A stretch of 64,000 bases of DNA from CAVQGF01 sp045807945 (GCA_045807945.1 JBJMGI010000056.1:1-64000), one strand, 5' to 3'. Positions 55,407 through 64,000 are shown, counted from the first letter of the stretch. Numbers and translations are program-made. The notes: generated by a model from the letters alone, not told the origin.

Positions 55407-56327
55407 TTACCGCGGTTGTTGCCGCCTGTCCGGCACGACCACGCACCCGTGCTCCACGTCACATACCACGTGCTCAAACTGGATTGTCGTGTGCTGGATG
55501 CTGAACTGCTGCCGCAGCCTCTGCTGCACCTCGCGCAGAATGCGTTCGCTGACCGACGGCGGAATGTCTTCAATGCGGATATGGCAAGACAGGGCGTGTG
55601 AGTCTGACCCTAGGCTCCATATGTGCAGGTCGTGCACTTCGCGGACACCTTCGATTTTGAGCACTTCCGCCGCGACCCGCTCTACCTTCATCCCACGCGG
55701 CGTGCCCTCGAGCAGGATGTTGAGCGTCTCCCGGATGATCCCGAATGACGACCACAGGATCAGCGCGCCGATACCGAAGGAAAGCGCCGGGTCGATCCAG
55801 GTTTTACCGGTCGTAAGGATGGCCCAGCCGCCCAGGATTACCGCCGCGGTCGAAAACGTATCGCCCAGCATGTGCAGCAGCGCGCTCCGCATGTTGACGT
55901 CGCTTCCCGACCGATGCAGAAAAAAAGCGATCGCCCCGTTCATCGCGACGCCCACTGCAGCCACAGCCATCATCAGCGGTGCCCGCACCGGTGCAGGGTT
56001 GATAAGCCGCTGCCATGCTTCGTAGAAGATCAATCCGGCGATCACGACCAGCGCCGCAGCGTTCACGAACGCCGCTAGCACGCCCGCGCGCTGATATCCG
56101 AAAGTCTTGTGCGGGTTCGGCGGACGCGATTGCAGATACACCGCCCCCAGCGATAAGGCGAGCGCCAGAAAGTCCGAGACGTTATGACCGGCCTCGGAGA
56201 GCAGCGCGAGCGAATGCGCGCTGATTCCGGCAACCACCGTGAGCACGATGTATCCCAGTGTGAGCAGCAAGGCAAATTGCAGCACGCCAGCGGGATTGCG
56301 GCCCTCGGAGTGGGAGTGCACATGCAT
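55407..56327 (-). CDS. Cation diffusion facilitator (zinc/cobalt exporter family)
   Basis: A 306-aa inner-membrane antiporter with six TM helices and a C-terminal cytoplasmic domain. A short His-rich N-tail (HVHSH) is followed by the two metal-site motifs EAGHNVSDFLAL in TM2 and LHMLGDTFST in TM5, and DLHIWSLGSDSHALSCHI in the dimerisation domain. CzcD/ZitB-like exporters pump Zn, Co or Cd in exchange for protons; the exact metal cannot be read. Monocistronic. Confidence 0.93.
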   Translation of the reverse strand: MHVHSHSEGRNPAGVLQFALLLTLGYIVLTVVAGISAHSLALLSEAGHNVSDFLALALSLGAVYLQSRPPNPHKTFGYQRAGVLAAFVNAAALVVIAGLIFYEAWQRLINPAPVRAPLMMAVAAVGVAMNGAIAFFLHRSGSDVNMRSALLHMLGDTFSTAAVILGGWAILTTGKTWIDPALSFGIGALILWSSFGIIRETLNILLEGTPRGMKVERVAAEVLKIEGVREVHDLHIWSLGSDSHALSCHIRIEDIPPSVSERILREVQQRLRQQFSIQHTTIQFEHVVCDVEHGCVVVPDRRQQPR

Positions 56328-56627
56328 CGCGAGATACGAGATACGAGTTTAGCAGCGTTTTCCGGACGACTCTGCGCATTGGCGTATGTATCGCCACAGC
56401 CAACATTGGAATCCGGGTACTCAGAATCGAGCAGGAGGTACTCTCGATTTCGGGTAAAAGCGCCGCCTTAGAAAAGAAGTGCCTGCTAAATCCAGCTACT
56501 CTCAACGCTTTTGCCTGTCATCCGGCAGCTCTGGCGCGGCACGACGCGTGCAGCCAAAAGAGGTGTATTCGTCCCCTTTCATAGCACCGTCGCTTCATCG
56601 TAGCTGGCCCTACATCAAGGAGGATCC
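56328..56627. other. 300-base spacer between divergent genes
   Basis: The spacer between the CDF exporter and the secreted BON gene holds a short tandem repeat (GATACGA twice, near 56332-56345), a 7-bp inverted repeat (AATCGAG/CTCGATT near 56425) and the AAGGAGGATCC ribosome site of the BON gene. I see no other gene and no confident promoter. Confidence 0.6.
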
Positions 56628-57776
56628 ATGAAGAAGAACCTATTGTTGGCGTTCGCATTCGCCCTTACCGGCACATTTGCCCTTGCGCAGGAGAGCACCA
56701 CACCAAAAGATCCCGCACAACAGAACGACCCGGCAGCGCAGACCAAACCAGACGATAAGAGCAACACGCCGGCGCAGGATACGACCGGCGCGCAATCCAG
56801 AAACACGGAATCCGACAGCAAGACGGCCGACTCCAGCAGCAAGGACGCAGCGGAAGGTCAATCCAAAATCGAAGGTCAATCCAAAACCAAGGCCAGCAAC
56901 CACGCCCTGACCCAGCAACTGCACGACAAGTTTGCCGCTGATCCGGCACTCGCAAACGTCAGGTTTCACGTCAGCAAAGGCGTAGTCACGCTGGTCGGAA
57001 AAGTCGATTCCGCCGAGCAAGTGACGCATGCGAAAGAAGTCGCCATGTCGGTGGACGGAGTGAAAACCGTTCACAATCGGCTGAAAGTAGCGAGCACGAG
57101 CGCTGCGGCAGCTTCCGACACGCACGCTGACACCACCGCCGAGCAGAAGGGCACCACGCCGGACTTGAAGCCGAACGTCGCAGGAAACCAAGGAGTGGAA
57201 AATAACTCCACAGGTTCGCCGGGCAAAGATGCCTCAAGCACGAACCCGCAGATCGCAGCCGGCGGTAACAACAGCACCACGCCAACAACGAACGCCAGCG
57301 GCGGCACAGTTCCTAGCAACTCGGGCAGCATCGCAGGCAATACCGCGGCTGCGAGCGGAACGCAGAGCGGCACGCTTCCGGCGGGAGATCAGAGCGCCTC
57401 ATCTTTCAACAATGACAGCGCGTCTCTGCAGAGCACGATCCAAGACAAGCTAAAGAGCGAGCCTATGCTCTCGAGCAGCAGCGTCAATGTGAACGTGACC
57501 GATGCGACCATCGAGCTTTCCGGGACGGTTGCGACCGGCAAAGAGAAGCAGACCGCCGAGCGCATCGCGCAGTCGTACGCGGGAAATCGCAAATTGGTGA
57601 ATCGCATCACGGTAAGCGGCGGCAATGGCAACAGCTCGTCCTCGAGCAGTGGCCAGGCCACGCCGGTGCAGCCCGACAAGTCCGCGCCGACCAGCGCGAA
57701 TCCGAGCTCGACCAATGGCAATCCGCCAACGAACCAAACCCCGGCGACTCCGGAGCAATCCACGCAGCCTAAATAA
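56628..57776 (+). CDS. Secreted protein with two BON domains
   Basis: A 382-aa exported protein with an AAGGAGGA site before the ATG and a signal peptide ending at residue 20 (FALAQ). Residues 21-90 are a Ser/Lys/Asp-rich spacer, 91-155 the first BON domain (SKGVVTLVGKVDSAE), 160-260 a low-complexity Asn/Thr/Ser/Gly linker, and about 265-330 a second BON domain (ATIELSGTVATGKE). A Pro/Ser/Asn-rich tail follows. BON pairs occur in OsmY-like periplasmic proteins that protect the envelope in osmotic stress, possibly by lipid contact. Ended by a good terminator. Confidence 0.88.
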   Translation: MKKNLLLAFAFALTGTFALAQESTTPKDPAQQNDPAAQTKPDDKSNTPAQDTTGAQSRNTESDSKTADSSSKDAAEGQSKIEGQSKTKASNHALTQQLHDKFAADPALANVRFHVSKGVVTLVGKVDSAEQVTHAKEVAMSVDGVKTVHNRLKVASTSAAAASDTHADTTAEQKGTTPDLKPNVAGNQGVENNSTGSPGKDASSTNPQIAAGGNNSTTPTTNASGGTVPSNSGSIAGNTAAASGTQSGTLPAGDQSASSFNNDSASLQSTIQDKLKSEPMLSSSSVNVNVTDATIELSGTVATGKEKQTAERIAQSYAGNRKLVNRITVSGGNGNSSSSSSGQATPVQPDKSAPTSANPSSTNGNPPTNQTPATPEQSTQPK

Positions 57777-57797
57777 GGTGCTCGCGTCGGCTTCACA

Positions 57798-57823
57798 GGG
57801 CGGCCCTTGCGGCCGTCCTTTTT
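57798..57823 (+). terminator. Rho-independent terminator of the secreted BON gene
   Basis: GGGCGGCC, a CTTGC loop and GGCCGTCC make an 8-bp stem (one G-U pair) followed by TTTTT, 22 bases after the stop codon. Confidence 0.82.
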
Positions 57824-57876
57824 GTGTGCACCGCCGCCGTCTGTGCGCTGTCGCAAGCAGCGGTATGATTACCGCC

Positions 57877-58434
57877 ATGGAAACCCTCTACTACTCGCGC
57901 ATGGAGTCGCCGGCCGGCCCGCTGCTGATCGCGATGTCGGAGAAAGGGCTGGTCGCGCTCGAGTTCGATCGCGGCCAGGATCTGCGGAAGAAAGAATCAG
58001 TGCAGTGGGTGGAATCGGAAGAGCGCACCGCCCAAGTCCGGCGCGAACTCGAGGAATATTTCGCCGGCAAGCGCAAGGAGTTCACGTTCGCGCTCGACCT
58101 TCGCGGAACGGAATTCCAGAAGCGCTGCTGGGAGGCGCTACTCGCCATCCCGTATGGCGAAACTCGCAGCTATGCCGACCAGGCGCGCACGGTCGGCTCA
58201 CCAAATGGATTCCGGGCCGTCGGAATGGCGAACGGAGATAATCCCATCGCCATCGTGGTGCCGTGCCATCGCGTGATCACCTCCGATGGAAAGCTTGGCG
58301 GCTACGGTGGTGGGCTTGATCTCAAAGAGAAGCTGCTGAAGCTCGAAGGCGCCGAGTGGCCGAAGCAAGCTCGCCTGCGGCTTGGCGACATTCCAACAGT
58401 AGGCTGCCGTGGCGAGGTCCCGAAAGGTACGTAG
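57877..58434 (+). CDS. ogt: Methylated-DNA--protein-cysteine methyltransferase (MGMT)
   Basis: A 185-aa suicidal repair protein that removes methyl groups from O6-methylguanine. The acceptor C130 is in IVVPCHRVI; the helix-turn-helix with the recognition helix SPNGFRAVGMANG and the FQKRCWEALLAIPYGETRSY block are family standard. The start is ATG 57877; an ATG four codons upstream (57865) is possible. It ends two bases before the DUF5694 gene start and may be cotranscribed with it. Confidence 0.95.
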   Translation: METLYYSRMESPAGPLLIAMSEKGLVALEFDRGQDLRKKESVQWVESEERTAQVRRELEEYFAGKRKEFTFALDLRGTEFQKRCWEALLAIPYGETRSYADQARTVGSPNGFRAVGMANGDNPIAIVVPCHRVITSDGKLGGYGGGLDLKEKLLKLEGAEWPKQARLRLGDIPTVGCRGEVPKGT

Positions 58435-58436
58435 AA

Positions 58437-59267
58437 ATGGTGCAGCGATCGATATTGGTGCTCGCGCTGGCGGTCGGAGTCACGTTCAGCGCTCTCGCGC
58501 AGCAACCCTCAGCTCCGCAGCCGGTTCAACCGGTCCCCCGCGCGGAAGTTCTGGTGCTGGGCACCTATCACATGGGGAATCCGGGCCACGACATCTACAA
58601 CATGCAGGCAGATGATGTCCGCGCGCCCAAGCGGCAGGCCGAGCTCACGCAGCTGATGCAGGTCCTAAAAAAATTCAGCCCAACGAAGATCGCCATCGAG
58701 AGCGATTCCTTTTCTGACAAGATCCCCAAGCGCTACGCCGACTATCTTGCTGGGAAATACGAACTCACCTCCAATGAGATCGACCAGATCGGGCTGCGCC
58801 TCGCCAAGGAGCTCGGCCACAAGGCCGTTTACCCGGTGGACGTAGATGGCGAGTTTCCCTATCAGCACCTGGTGAATTACGCCAAGGCGACCGGTCGCTC
58901 GAAAGAACTCGACGAGGTCATGAATGGTTTCGGCGAAAAGACCAAGAAACAGGGCGAGTTTCTCGCCTCTCACACCATTCTTGAAACGCTGCTTTGGGCT
59001 AACTCCGAGAACAACGTCGCCTACGAGGACGGGCTGTACATGCGTCTGGCGCATTTCGGAGAAGGCGGCGACTGGGCCGGCGCCGACCTGAACTCCGATT
59101 GGTACCGCCGCAACATGCGAATTTTCAGCAATATCACTCACCTTGTAGATTCGCCGAATGAGCGCGTGCTGGTGATCTACGGCTCGGGCCACCTCAGCTG
59201 GTTGCAGCACAACGTGGCTAGCGACCCTACGCTGCGGCTTCGCAAGCTCGCTGAATTTGCGAAGTGA
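58437..59267 (+). CDS. Exported DUF5694-family protein
   Basis: A 276-aa protein from ATG 58437 with GAAAGG upstream and a signal peptide (about 5-22). The mature part has the family features EVLVLGTYHMGNPGHDIYN, IAIESDSFSDKIPKRYADYL and a C-terminal VLVIYGSGHLSWLQHNV, with conserved His, Glu and Arg residues that recall TraB/ChaN-like enzymes. No biochemical function is known to me. Its tight spacing after ogt suggests shared transcription. Ends upstream of a bidirectional terminator. Confidence 0.82.
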   Translation: MVQRSILVLALAVGVTFSALAQQPSAPQPVQPVPRAEVLVLGTYHMGNPGHDIYNMQADDVRAPKRQAELTQLMQVLKKFSPTKIAIESDSFSDKIPKRYADYLAGKYELTSNEIDQIGLRLAKELGHKAVYPVDVDGEFPYQHLVNYAKATGRSKELDEVMNGFGEKTKKQGEFLASHTILETLLWANSENNVAYEDGLYMRLAHFGEGGDWAGADLNSDWYRRNMRIFSNITHLVDSPNERVLVIYGSGHLSWLQHNVASDPTLRLRKLAEFAK

Positions 59268-59353
59268 TCAGGCGGCAGCCAGTTCCAAGCCATGATCGAT
59301 CTTCAGCGAAGCTGCATACCCACACGCATGTCAGCTTAGCGCTTACACCCGCA

Positions 59354-59389
59354 AATAAGAAAGCCTCCGGTTCGGGAGGCTTTCTTATT
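59354..59389. terminator. Bidirectional terminator between DUF5694 and OmpA genes
   Basis: AATAAGAAAGCCTCC and its exact complement GGAGGCTTTCTTATT form a 15-bp stem with a six-base loop; the AT-rich outer ends provide U-tails on both strands. It lies between the convergent genes. Confidence 0.82.
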
Positions 59390-59436
59390 GAGTATAGGAA
59401 GCGCCCTGCCGCGCCCCCAATGGAGAAACAGCTTGT

Positions 59437-60465
59437 TTATTTCGGAGCCGGAGTAGTTGCTTCCGGCTTCGAATTGGTGTCGTTCTGTGGCATGCCGCTC
59501 GCGGGCTTTTCGCTCGTCGAGTTCGACTGCGGCGCCGGCTGGGTTGCAGCAGGTGCAGCAGCGGGTGAAGATGCTGGGGCCGAAGAGTTCGACGGAGCGA
59601 ATTCCAAATCGCCCGCGCCGTTCTTCAGCAGCGCGATCTCGACGCGTCCACCACCGGAAACGCGGCGGGTTTTGCCGTCATCGGTCTTCTCCGGGGCGTT
59701 GCCCATGCCGACGGGGAAGATGCGATAGACCGGAATCTCGTGCTGCAGCACCAGATAACGGACGACGGAGTCCGCGATCTTGCGCGAATTCTGCACCGCA
59801 GCGGCGCCGGAACCAGGAGCAAATCCACGCACCTGGATCACGTAGCCCTTCTGGCTCTTCAGCGGGGTCGCCAGATCATCCAGCGCGTCCTTCGCCTTCT
59901 TGCTCAGAGCGGTTTGGCCGGGGCGGAAGCGGATCTCAGCTTCGCTCGAGGTCTGGAACTGGTCAATGTTGGTTACGACCTTTTGCACCGAGTTCAAACG
60001 TTCGGTGGCCTGGGTCGCGGTCTGGTGAGCGAGCTGGGCGCGGTTGCCGGCATCGATAGCGTGCTGGTCGGCTTCGTTGGCGCGCAGGCCGGCCACGCGG
60101 ATACCTTCGGTAGCGCGTGCGTCAACGTCTTTGATCGCCTTAGCGTTGGCGGCGGTGAGCTCGTCGAGCTCGTTCACGCGTCCACGCACCGGATCAAGCT
60201 GGCGCTGCACATACTTTTTGCGGGCGAACGGATTCAGATGTCCCCAGAATCCTTCCTTGCGCGAGTTCTGCAAGGGGTCTTTACCGGTCGCGGTCTCGGG
60301 GGTGTTCGAGGTGGATGAAGTTCCCTGGGCGTTGGTCTGCTGATTATCTTGCGAGGTGCTCTGGGTCGCTTGCGGCTGCGACGACGGAGCCGACTGATTC
60401 TGGGCGAGGGCCGGCATTGCCAGCGTGCCCATGAGTGCCAGACTCAAAATAGTATTGCGGGTCAT
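59437..60465 (-). CDS. OmpA-family peptidoglycan-binding protein
   Basis: A 342-aa exported protein from ATG 60465 (GGAGG upstream). Signal peptide 1-21, a Ser/Gln/Thr-rich spacer (25-60), a helical coiled segment (85-165, with many Ala and Asn and heptad-like spacing) and an OmpA-like domain (about 175-285) with IRFRPGQTALSKKAKDAL, VRGFAPG and QNSRKIADSVVRYL. The tail is Pro/Ala/Ser-rich. It probably sits in the outer membrane or periplasm and binds peptidoglycan. No N-terminal beta-barrel is present, so it is not classical OmpA. Confidence 0.88.
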   Translation of the reverse strand: MTRNTILSLALMGTLAMPALAQNQSAPSSQPQATQSTSQDNQQTNAQGTSSTSNTPETATGKDPLQNSRKEGFWGHLNPFARKKYVQRQLDPVRGRVNELDELTAANAKAIKDVDARATEGIRVAGLRANEADQHAIDAGNRAQLAHQTATQATERLNSVQKVVTNIDQFQTSSEAEIRFRPGQTALSKKAKDALDDLATPLKSQKGYVIQVRGFAPGSGAAAVQNSRKIADSVVRYLVLQHEIPVYRIFPVGMGNAPEKTDDGKTRRVSGGGRVEIALLKNGAGDLEFAPSNSSAPASSPAAAPAATQPAPQSNSTSEKPASGMPQNDTNSKPEATTPAPK

Positions 60466-60505
60466 GGTGTTCGTTCCTCCGAACGGGTCTTCCTGCTGAA
60501 ATCGT

Positions 60506-60524
60506 GGGGGAGATACACTCCCCC
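60506..60524 (-). promoter_or_regulatory. Leader hairpin of the OmpA-family gene
   Basis: On the minus strand GGGGGAG, a TGTAT loop and CTCCCCC form a 7-bp stem about 25 bases upstream of the ribosome site. CAGCAGG stretches flank it on both sides as direct repeats. It may stabilise the mRNA or bind a regulator; no T-run follows. Confidence 0.4.
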
Positions 60525-60669
60525 TGCTGTCATCTTCTATTACAGTTCGGATGCCAAACCGAGACTTTGGTAATGGCACCAACTTCTGAGTGTTTTCAAC
60601 AACATAGCAGGACGCGGAGCTGCAAGCTAGGGAATTCACCGTATGGGCAAGGTAAAAATTCTAAGCTCC

Positions 60670-60678
60670 TGCTATAAA
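60670..60678 (+). promoter_or_regulatory. Candidate extended -10 promoter for the M20 peptidase gene
   Basis: TGCTATAAA lies 72 bases upstream of the TTG start and matches an extended -10 (TGn plus TATAAA). No -35 is visible 17 bases before it. A short GGGCG/CGCCC hairpin near 60710-60722 lies in the predicted leader. Confidence 0.45.
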
Positions 60679-60750
60679 AAGAACTCGACAGCACGTTTTG
60701 TGTAGCTGCGGGCGTCCCGCCCGTGATCAGAACTCTCAGGAGCATCCATC

Positions 60751-62199
60751 TTGCGTAGAGCCCTCGCGATATTCGCTTTCGTCCTGTGCAGCATTGTCCT
60801 TCCGGCCATGTCCTCGGCCCAAAACGCAGACCAGACCGCGGCGAAGCTTCCCTCGGCCGCGCTCTCGAAGGAGAAGCAGGCTGCGTACTCCGACCTCGCG
60901 GTCAAGCTCGCGACCGAGTACTTCCAGATCGACACCACGAACCCTCCCGGCAACGAAGCTCGCACGGCGGCGTTTCTGAAAAAAGTGTTCGACGCCGAAG
61001 GCATCGAGAACCAGGTGCTCACCGTGAAGCCCGGGCGCGACAACATAATCGCCCGCCTGCACGGCTCCGGCACAGCACGGCCCATCATTCTGCTTAGCCA
61101 CGAAGACGTCGTCACCAGCACGCCCGAGCTGTGGAAGCTCCCGCCTTTCAGCGCTGCCGTTGACAACGGTCTGATGTACGCCCGCGGCTCTGAGGACATG
61201 AAGAATGAGGCTATTGCGCACCTTGTGACCATGATCATGCTCAAGCGCGAGAACGTGCCGCTCGATCGCGACGTCATCTTCCTGGCTACTGCCGATGAGG
61301 AAGTGAACGACACCGGCTCCCTCTGGATGATTGCCAACAAGAAAGACCTCTTCGGCGACGCAGAATTCCTGGTCACCGAAGGCGGCCGTGATCGTGTGGA
61401 TGAAAAAGGAAACGTCCAGTACGTCGGCATCAACACCGCCGGTAAGATCCCGTTCTGGTTGGTGTTGACCGCCCGCGGCAACGCCGGCCACGGCTCGCGT
61501 CCGCAGCCCGATTCCGCGCCCAACCGGCTGGTGCGCGCGCTCGACCGCATAGTCAATTACAAGACCGAGATGGTGGTTCTGCCTGTGGTCGACCGCTTCT
61601 TCAAAGCCATGGCACGTTACGAGACTGGCGCGCGAAAGCAGCAGTTCATGAACGTCGCGGCGTCACTGAAAGACCCGAAGTTCCGGCAGTCCATTGAGGA
61701 CGACCAGAACCTGAACTACATGTTCCGCAACACAATCACGCTGACCCAGATGGAAGGCTCGCACCAGACCAACGTCGTCCCGGCGATAGCTACCGCGCAT
61801 CTCGACGTGCGCCTCATGCCCGGCCAGGATCCGCAGAAGTTCCTGGCAGAGATCACCAAAGTGGTGAACGATCGGAAAGTCGAGATCAAGCCGGAATCGG
61901 CAGACTACAAAGCCGGCAAAGCTTCGCCGGTGGACACCGCGCTGATGACGGCAATCCGCAACACCGCCGCGCATTACTTCCCGGGAACTCCGGTAACGCC
62001 GTGGATGGACAGCGGCTACACCGAGAACGAGATGTACCGCCAGCTCGGGATCGTCTGCTATGGATTCAATCCGTACACCACCACCGACGACGAAAGCCAC
62101 TCCGAGCACAACAACAACGAGCGCATTCGCGTGGAGGAATTGCGCCGCGGCCCACTGGTGATGTTCGATGTGGTCGCGCAAGTGGCGGGGAAGAAGTAG
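60751..62199 (+). CDS. Exported M20-family metallopeptidase
   Basis: A 482-aa protein starting at TTG 60751 with CAGGAG upstream and a signal peptide ending near residue 23. The M20 metal and catalytic residues are in LLSHEDVV (H117, D119), GSEDMKNEA (D149), ATADEEVNDTGS (E183, E184) and VTEGG. The lid region HGSRPQPDSAPNRL is typical for carboxypeptidases and aminoacylases of the family. It should release amino acids or acyl groups outside the cytoplasm; the substrate is unknown. Followed by dtd in convergent orientation. Confidence 0.9.
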   Translation: MRRALAIFAFVLCSIVLPAMSSAQNADQTAAKLPSAALSKEKQAAYSDLAVKLATEYFQIDTTNPPGNEARTAAFLKKVFDAEGIENQVLTVKPGRDNIIARLHGSGTARPIILLSHEDVVTSTPELWKLPPFSAAVDNGLMYARGSEDMKNEAIAHLVTMIMLKRENVPLDRDVIFLATADEEVNDTGSLWMIANKKDLFGDAEFLVTEGGRDRVDEKGNVQYVGINTAGKIPFWLVLTARGNAGHGSRPQPDSAPNRLVRALDRIVNYKTEMVVLPVVDRFFKAMARYETGARKQQFMNVAASLKDPKFRQSIEDDQNLNYMFRNTITLTQMEGSHQTNVVPAIATAHLDVRLMPGQDPQKFLAEITKVVNDRKVEIKPESADYKAGKASPVDTALMTAIRNTAAHYFPGTPVTPWMDSGYTENEMYRQLGIVCYGFNPYTTTDDESHSEHNNNERIRVEELRRGPLVMFDVVAQVAGKK

Positions 62200-62224
62200 C
62201 TCTTGTACCTCTTGCCCTCTGTGG

Positions 62225-62674
62225 TTAGAAAGCTTTTTCCGAGTCGAGCAGGATCGTCACCGGACCGTCATTCACCAGCTCGACCTGCATCATCGCCTGA
62301 AAGACGCCCGTCTCGCAGCCAAGCCCCAGCGCGCGAATGCGCTCGACGAAATGCTCGTAGAGCTTGCGCGCCTGCTCCGGCCGCGCCGCATCGTCGAACG
62401 ACGGGCGCTTGCCCTTTCGCACATCCCCATAGAGCGTGAATTGCGAGACGGCGAGCACCGCGCCCCCGACATCCGCTACCGACAGATTCATCTTTCCAGC
62501 GTCATCTTCAAAGATGCGCAGCCCGGCGATCTTCTCCCCAAGATAATCAGCAGAAGCTTCGGTATCCGCATGCGTGACTCCGAGCAGCACCAGCAATCCG
62601 CGCTCGATCCTGCCAACGATTTGCCCGTCCACCGTCACCGACGCTCTCGAAACTCGCTGTACCACGGCACGCAC
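62225..62674 (-). CDS. dtd: D-aminoacyl-tRNA deacylase
   Basis: A 149-aa protein that removes D-amino acids and glycine mischarged on tRNA. It has both DTD signatures: SQFTLYGD (77-84) and the Gly-Pro turn in VNDGPVTILL near the C-terminus. MRAVVQRVSRASVTVDG is the conserved start. Monocistronic on the minus strand, convergent with the M20 gene. Confidence 0.96.
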   Translation of the reverse strand: MRAVVQRVSRASVTVDGQIVGRIERGLLVLLGVTHADTEASADYLGEKIAGLRIFEDDAGKMNLSVADVGGAVLAVSQFTLYGDVRKGKRPSFDDAARPEQARKLYEHFVERIRALGLGCETGVFQAMMQVELVNDGPVTILLDSEKAF

Positions 62675-62723
62675 GAAAAGCAGTGTACATTTATCAGCGC
62701 GCGACGATTGAGATCAGCGAGGC

Positions 62724-63170
62724 ATGGTGAGCAAAGTTTCTTTTAGGGCGATTTTTGTTGGCGGGATCACTGACATCGTAGCTACTGACCTACTTAACAT
62801 CCCGCTCGTAATGTATGAGATCTCCAAAAACAACGCTTCCAATTTATCCAGAGAGCAAGCGCACGCGAAGTGGGTAGCAGCATTCCACGGGGATGTCGTG
62901 GTTTATCTAGCTGGAATGTCTATTGGCCTGGCGTGCTCCATTTTCGGCGGGTACGTCGCCGCTTATATCGCCGAGCATGACGAACTGCTGAACGGAACAC
63001 TCTCCTCATTCCTTTGCGTCATTATGGGCATTTATTCGATCGCGGTAGGGCACTACGCAAATTCCCGCTGGATGGAAGCAGCGATACTTTTCGCCGCCGC
63101 TCCTATCTGTGGTCTGGCGGGTGGCTACTTGAGATTTAGGCAGCGTCGACCTGCAGCGCAGCAGTTCTAA
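62724..63170 (+). CDS. Small membrane protein of unknown function
   Basis: A 148-aa protein with GAGG before its ATG. Three or four TM helices are visible (about 8-28, 50-75, 84-104 and 110-132), separated by a polar loop (EISKNNASNLSREQAHAKW) and ending in a basic tail (RFRQRRPAAQQF). No conserved motif is recognised. Its codon use appears slightly more AT-rich than its neighbours (aaaaacaacgcttcc). It sits between dtd and acpP, divergent from the former. Confidence 0.65.
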   Translation: MVSKVSFRAIFVGGITDIVATDLLNIPLVMYEISKNNASNLSREQAHAKWVAAFHGDVVVYLAGMSIGLACSIFGGYVAAYIAEHDELLNGTLSSFLCVIMGIYSIAVGHYANSRWMEAAILFAAAPICGLAGGYLRFRQRRPAAQQF

Positions 63171-63247
63171 CTCCGCACCTTTACACCCCTCGGCGCCCCC
63201 ATTTACACTTAAACGTTTACAGACAGCTCTAAGGAGACGCTAGTTCG

Positions 63248-63499
63248 ATGGCCGACAAGAATGTTGAAGATAAAGTAAAGCAGATCATCGTGGAGCAATT
63301 AGGTGTGGACGAGGGCGAAGTCACGCAGAACGCCTCGTTCGTTGACGACCTGGGCGCCGACTCCCTCGACACGGTGGAGCTGGTGATGGCTTTTGAAGAG
63401 GCTTTCGACATCGAGATCCCCGACGAAGACGCCGAGAAGATCCGCACCGTAAAAGACGCGATCGAGTACATCGGCAAGAACTCGAAAGGCGGCAAGTAG
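63248..63499 (+). CDS. acpP: Acyl carrier protein
   Basis: An 83-aa acidic protein with the phosphopantetheine serine S39 in LGADSLDTVEL, as in all fatty-acid ACPs. The usual helical pattern (VEDKVKQIIVEQLGV at the N-terminus) and acidic helix II are present. AAGGAGA lies about 12 bases before the ATG. It carries growing acyl chains for the fabF product encoded one base downstream. Confidence 0.98.
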   Translation: MADKNVEDKVKQIIVEQLGVDEGEVTQNASFVDDLGADSLDTVELVMAFEEAFDIEIPDEDAEKIRTVKDAIEYIGKNSKGGK

Positions 63500-63500
63500 T

Positions 63501-64000
63501 TTGCTTCAGCAGCGACGCGTTGTAGTTACAGGCATCGGGCTGATCTGTGCCGTCGGCAATACCCGAGAGGAAGTCTGGAAGAACCTGGTGGCGGGCAAGA
63601 GCGGCGTGGACCGCATCACCCATTTCGACACCACCGGCTTCGCCTGCACCATCGCTGCTGAGGTAAAAGGCTTTGACCCCCTTCAATTCGTAGAAAAAAA
63701 AGAACTCAAGAAGATGGGACGCTTCATCCACCTGGCGCTCGCCGCGTCGGATGAAGCGATGAAGCAGTCCGGCCTCCAGATCACGCCGGAGAACGCGAAC
63801 CGTGTCGGAGTGCATATCGGCTCCGGCATCGGCGGGTTCGACATCATCGAGCGCGAACACTCGAACCTGCTCGAAGGCGGCCCGCGCCGCATCTCTCCGT
63901 TTTTTATTCCGGCAGCCATCATCAACCTTGCCGCCGGACACGTGAGCATGCGCTTCGGCGCTAAAGGTCCGAACGAAGCCACCGCCACCGCCTGTACGAC
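63501..64000 (+). CDS. fabF: 3-oxoacyl-ACP synthase II, truncated by the window edge
   Basis: The first 166 codons of a beta-ketoacyl-ACP synthase. It starts at TTG 63501, one base after acpP. VVVTGIGLICAVGNT is the conserved N-terminus, followed by DTTGFACTIAAEVKGFDP and GVHIGSGIGGFD, and the window stops in GPNEATATACT, where the Cys is the acyl-accepting nucleophile. The rest of the gene lies outside the window. The acpP-fabF order is standard for fatty-acid synthesis clusters; the enzyme elongates acyl-ACP with malonyl-ACP. Confidence 0.95.
   Translation, partial: MLQQRRVVVTGIGLICAVGNTREEVWKNLVAGKSGVDRITHFDTTGFACTIAAEVKGFDPLQFVEKKELKKMGRFIHLALAASDEAMKQSGLQITPENANRVGVHIGSGIGGFDIIEREHSNLLEGGPRRISPFFIPAAIINLAAGHVSMRFGAKGPNEATATACT

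Overview
The window is a GC-rich, gene-dense stretch of bacterial chromosome with no rRNA, tRNA, CRISPR array, insertion sequence or prophage that I can see. The gene content fits an Acidobacteriota member of the Koribacter/Terriglobia type: an alternative complex III (ACIII) plus caa3 oxidase cluster, large secreted DUF3857/transglutaminase/TPR and TPR/beta-barrel proteins, two BON-domain proteins, small P/Q-rich exported proteins and short GC-rich inverted repeats between genes. The placement is inference from gene content; no marker gene was compared.

Layout. 1-20 kb is mostly housekeeping and envelope: a MurJ-like flippase, a disordered BON protein, a secreted M28 peptidase, purM-purN, lepB, a GAF-GAF-SpoIIE phosphatase, a PLD/cardiolipin-synthase-like enzyme coupled to an EEP-fold hydrolase, a VTT/YqaA membrane protein, a zinc-ribbon protein, a metallophosphoesterase, a DUF3857-transglutaminase-TPR protein and a pyruvate-oxidase-like ThDP enzyme. 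20.4-33.6 kb is one respiratory operon read from an extended -10 promoter: ActA-ActF of ACIII, a one-TM accessory protein, SCO1, and caa3 subunits II, I, III and IV. The bc1-independent quinol oxidoreductase and its terminal oxidase are thus made together. 33.6-37.3 kb holds a 47-aa YHS protein, a Cys/Met PLP enzyme, msrA, msrB and an MFS exporter.

37.3-47.7 kb (minus strand) is a compact, overlapping operon that looks like a polysaccharide export locus: a giant TPR/beta-barrel protein, a glycosyltransferase, a nucleotidyltransferase-like hexapeptide protein with an atypical N-terminus, a lone STAS protein, a Wzx-type flippase, a protein with a ParB-like motif, a P/Q-rich exported protein and a thymidylate-kinase-like P-loop protein. 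Divergent from it, 47.99-52.28 kb is a translationally coupled four-gene cassette: a polytopic membrane protein and three exported proteins with NTF2/FxLYD-like, Ig-like and NTF2-like character. Together these are my best candidate for an undescribed envelope or glycan system.

52.3-64 kb returns to conserved functions: DUF1385-prfA-prmC, a CDF cation exporter, a secreted double-BON protein, ogt, a DUF5694 protein, an OmpA-family protein, an M20 peptidase, dtd, a small membrane protein, acpP and the start of fabF, cut by the window edge at its catalytic cysteine. Convergent pairs are often separated by perfect hairpins that serve both strands. Operon-internal genes often use TTG or GTG starts and overlap their neighbours. 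The clearest regulatory candidate is a perfect 10-bp stem that buries the ribosome binding site of lepB.
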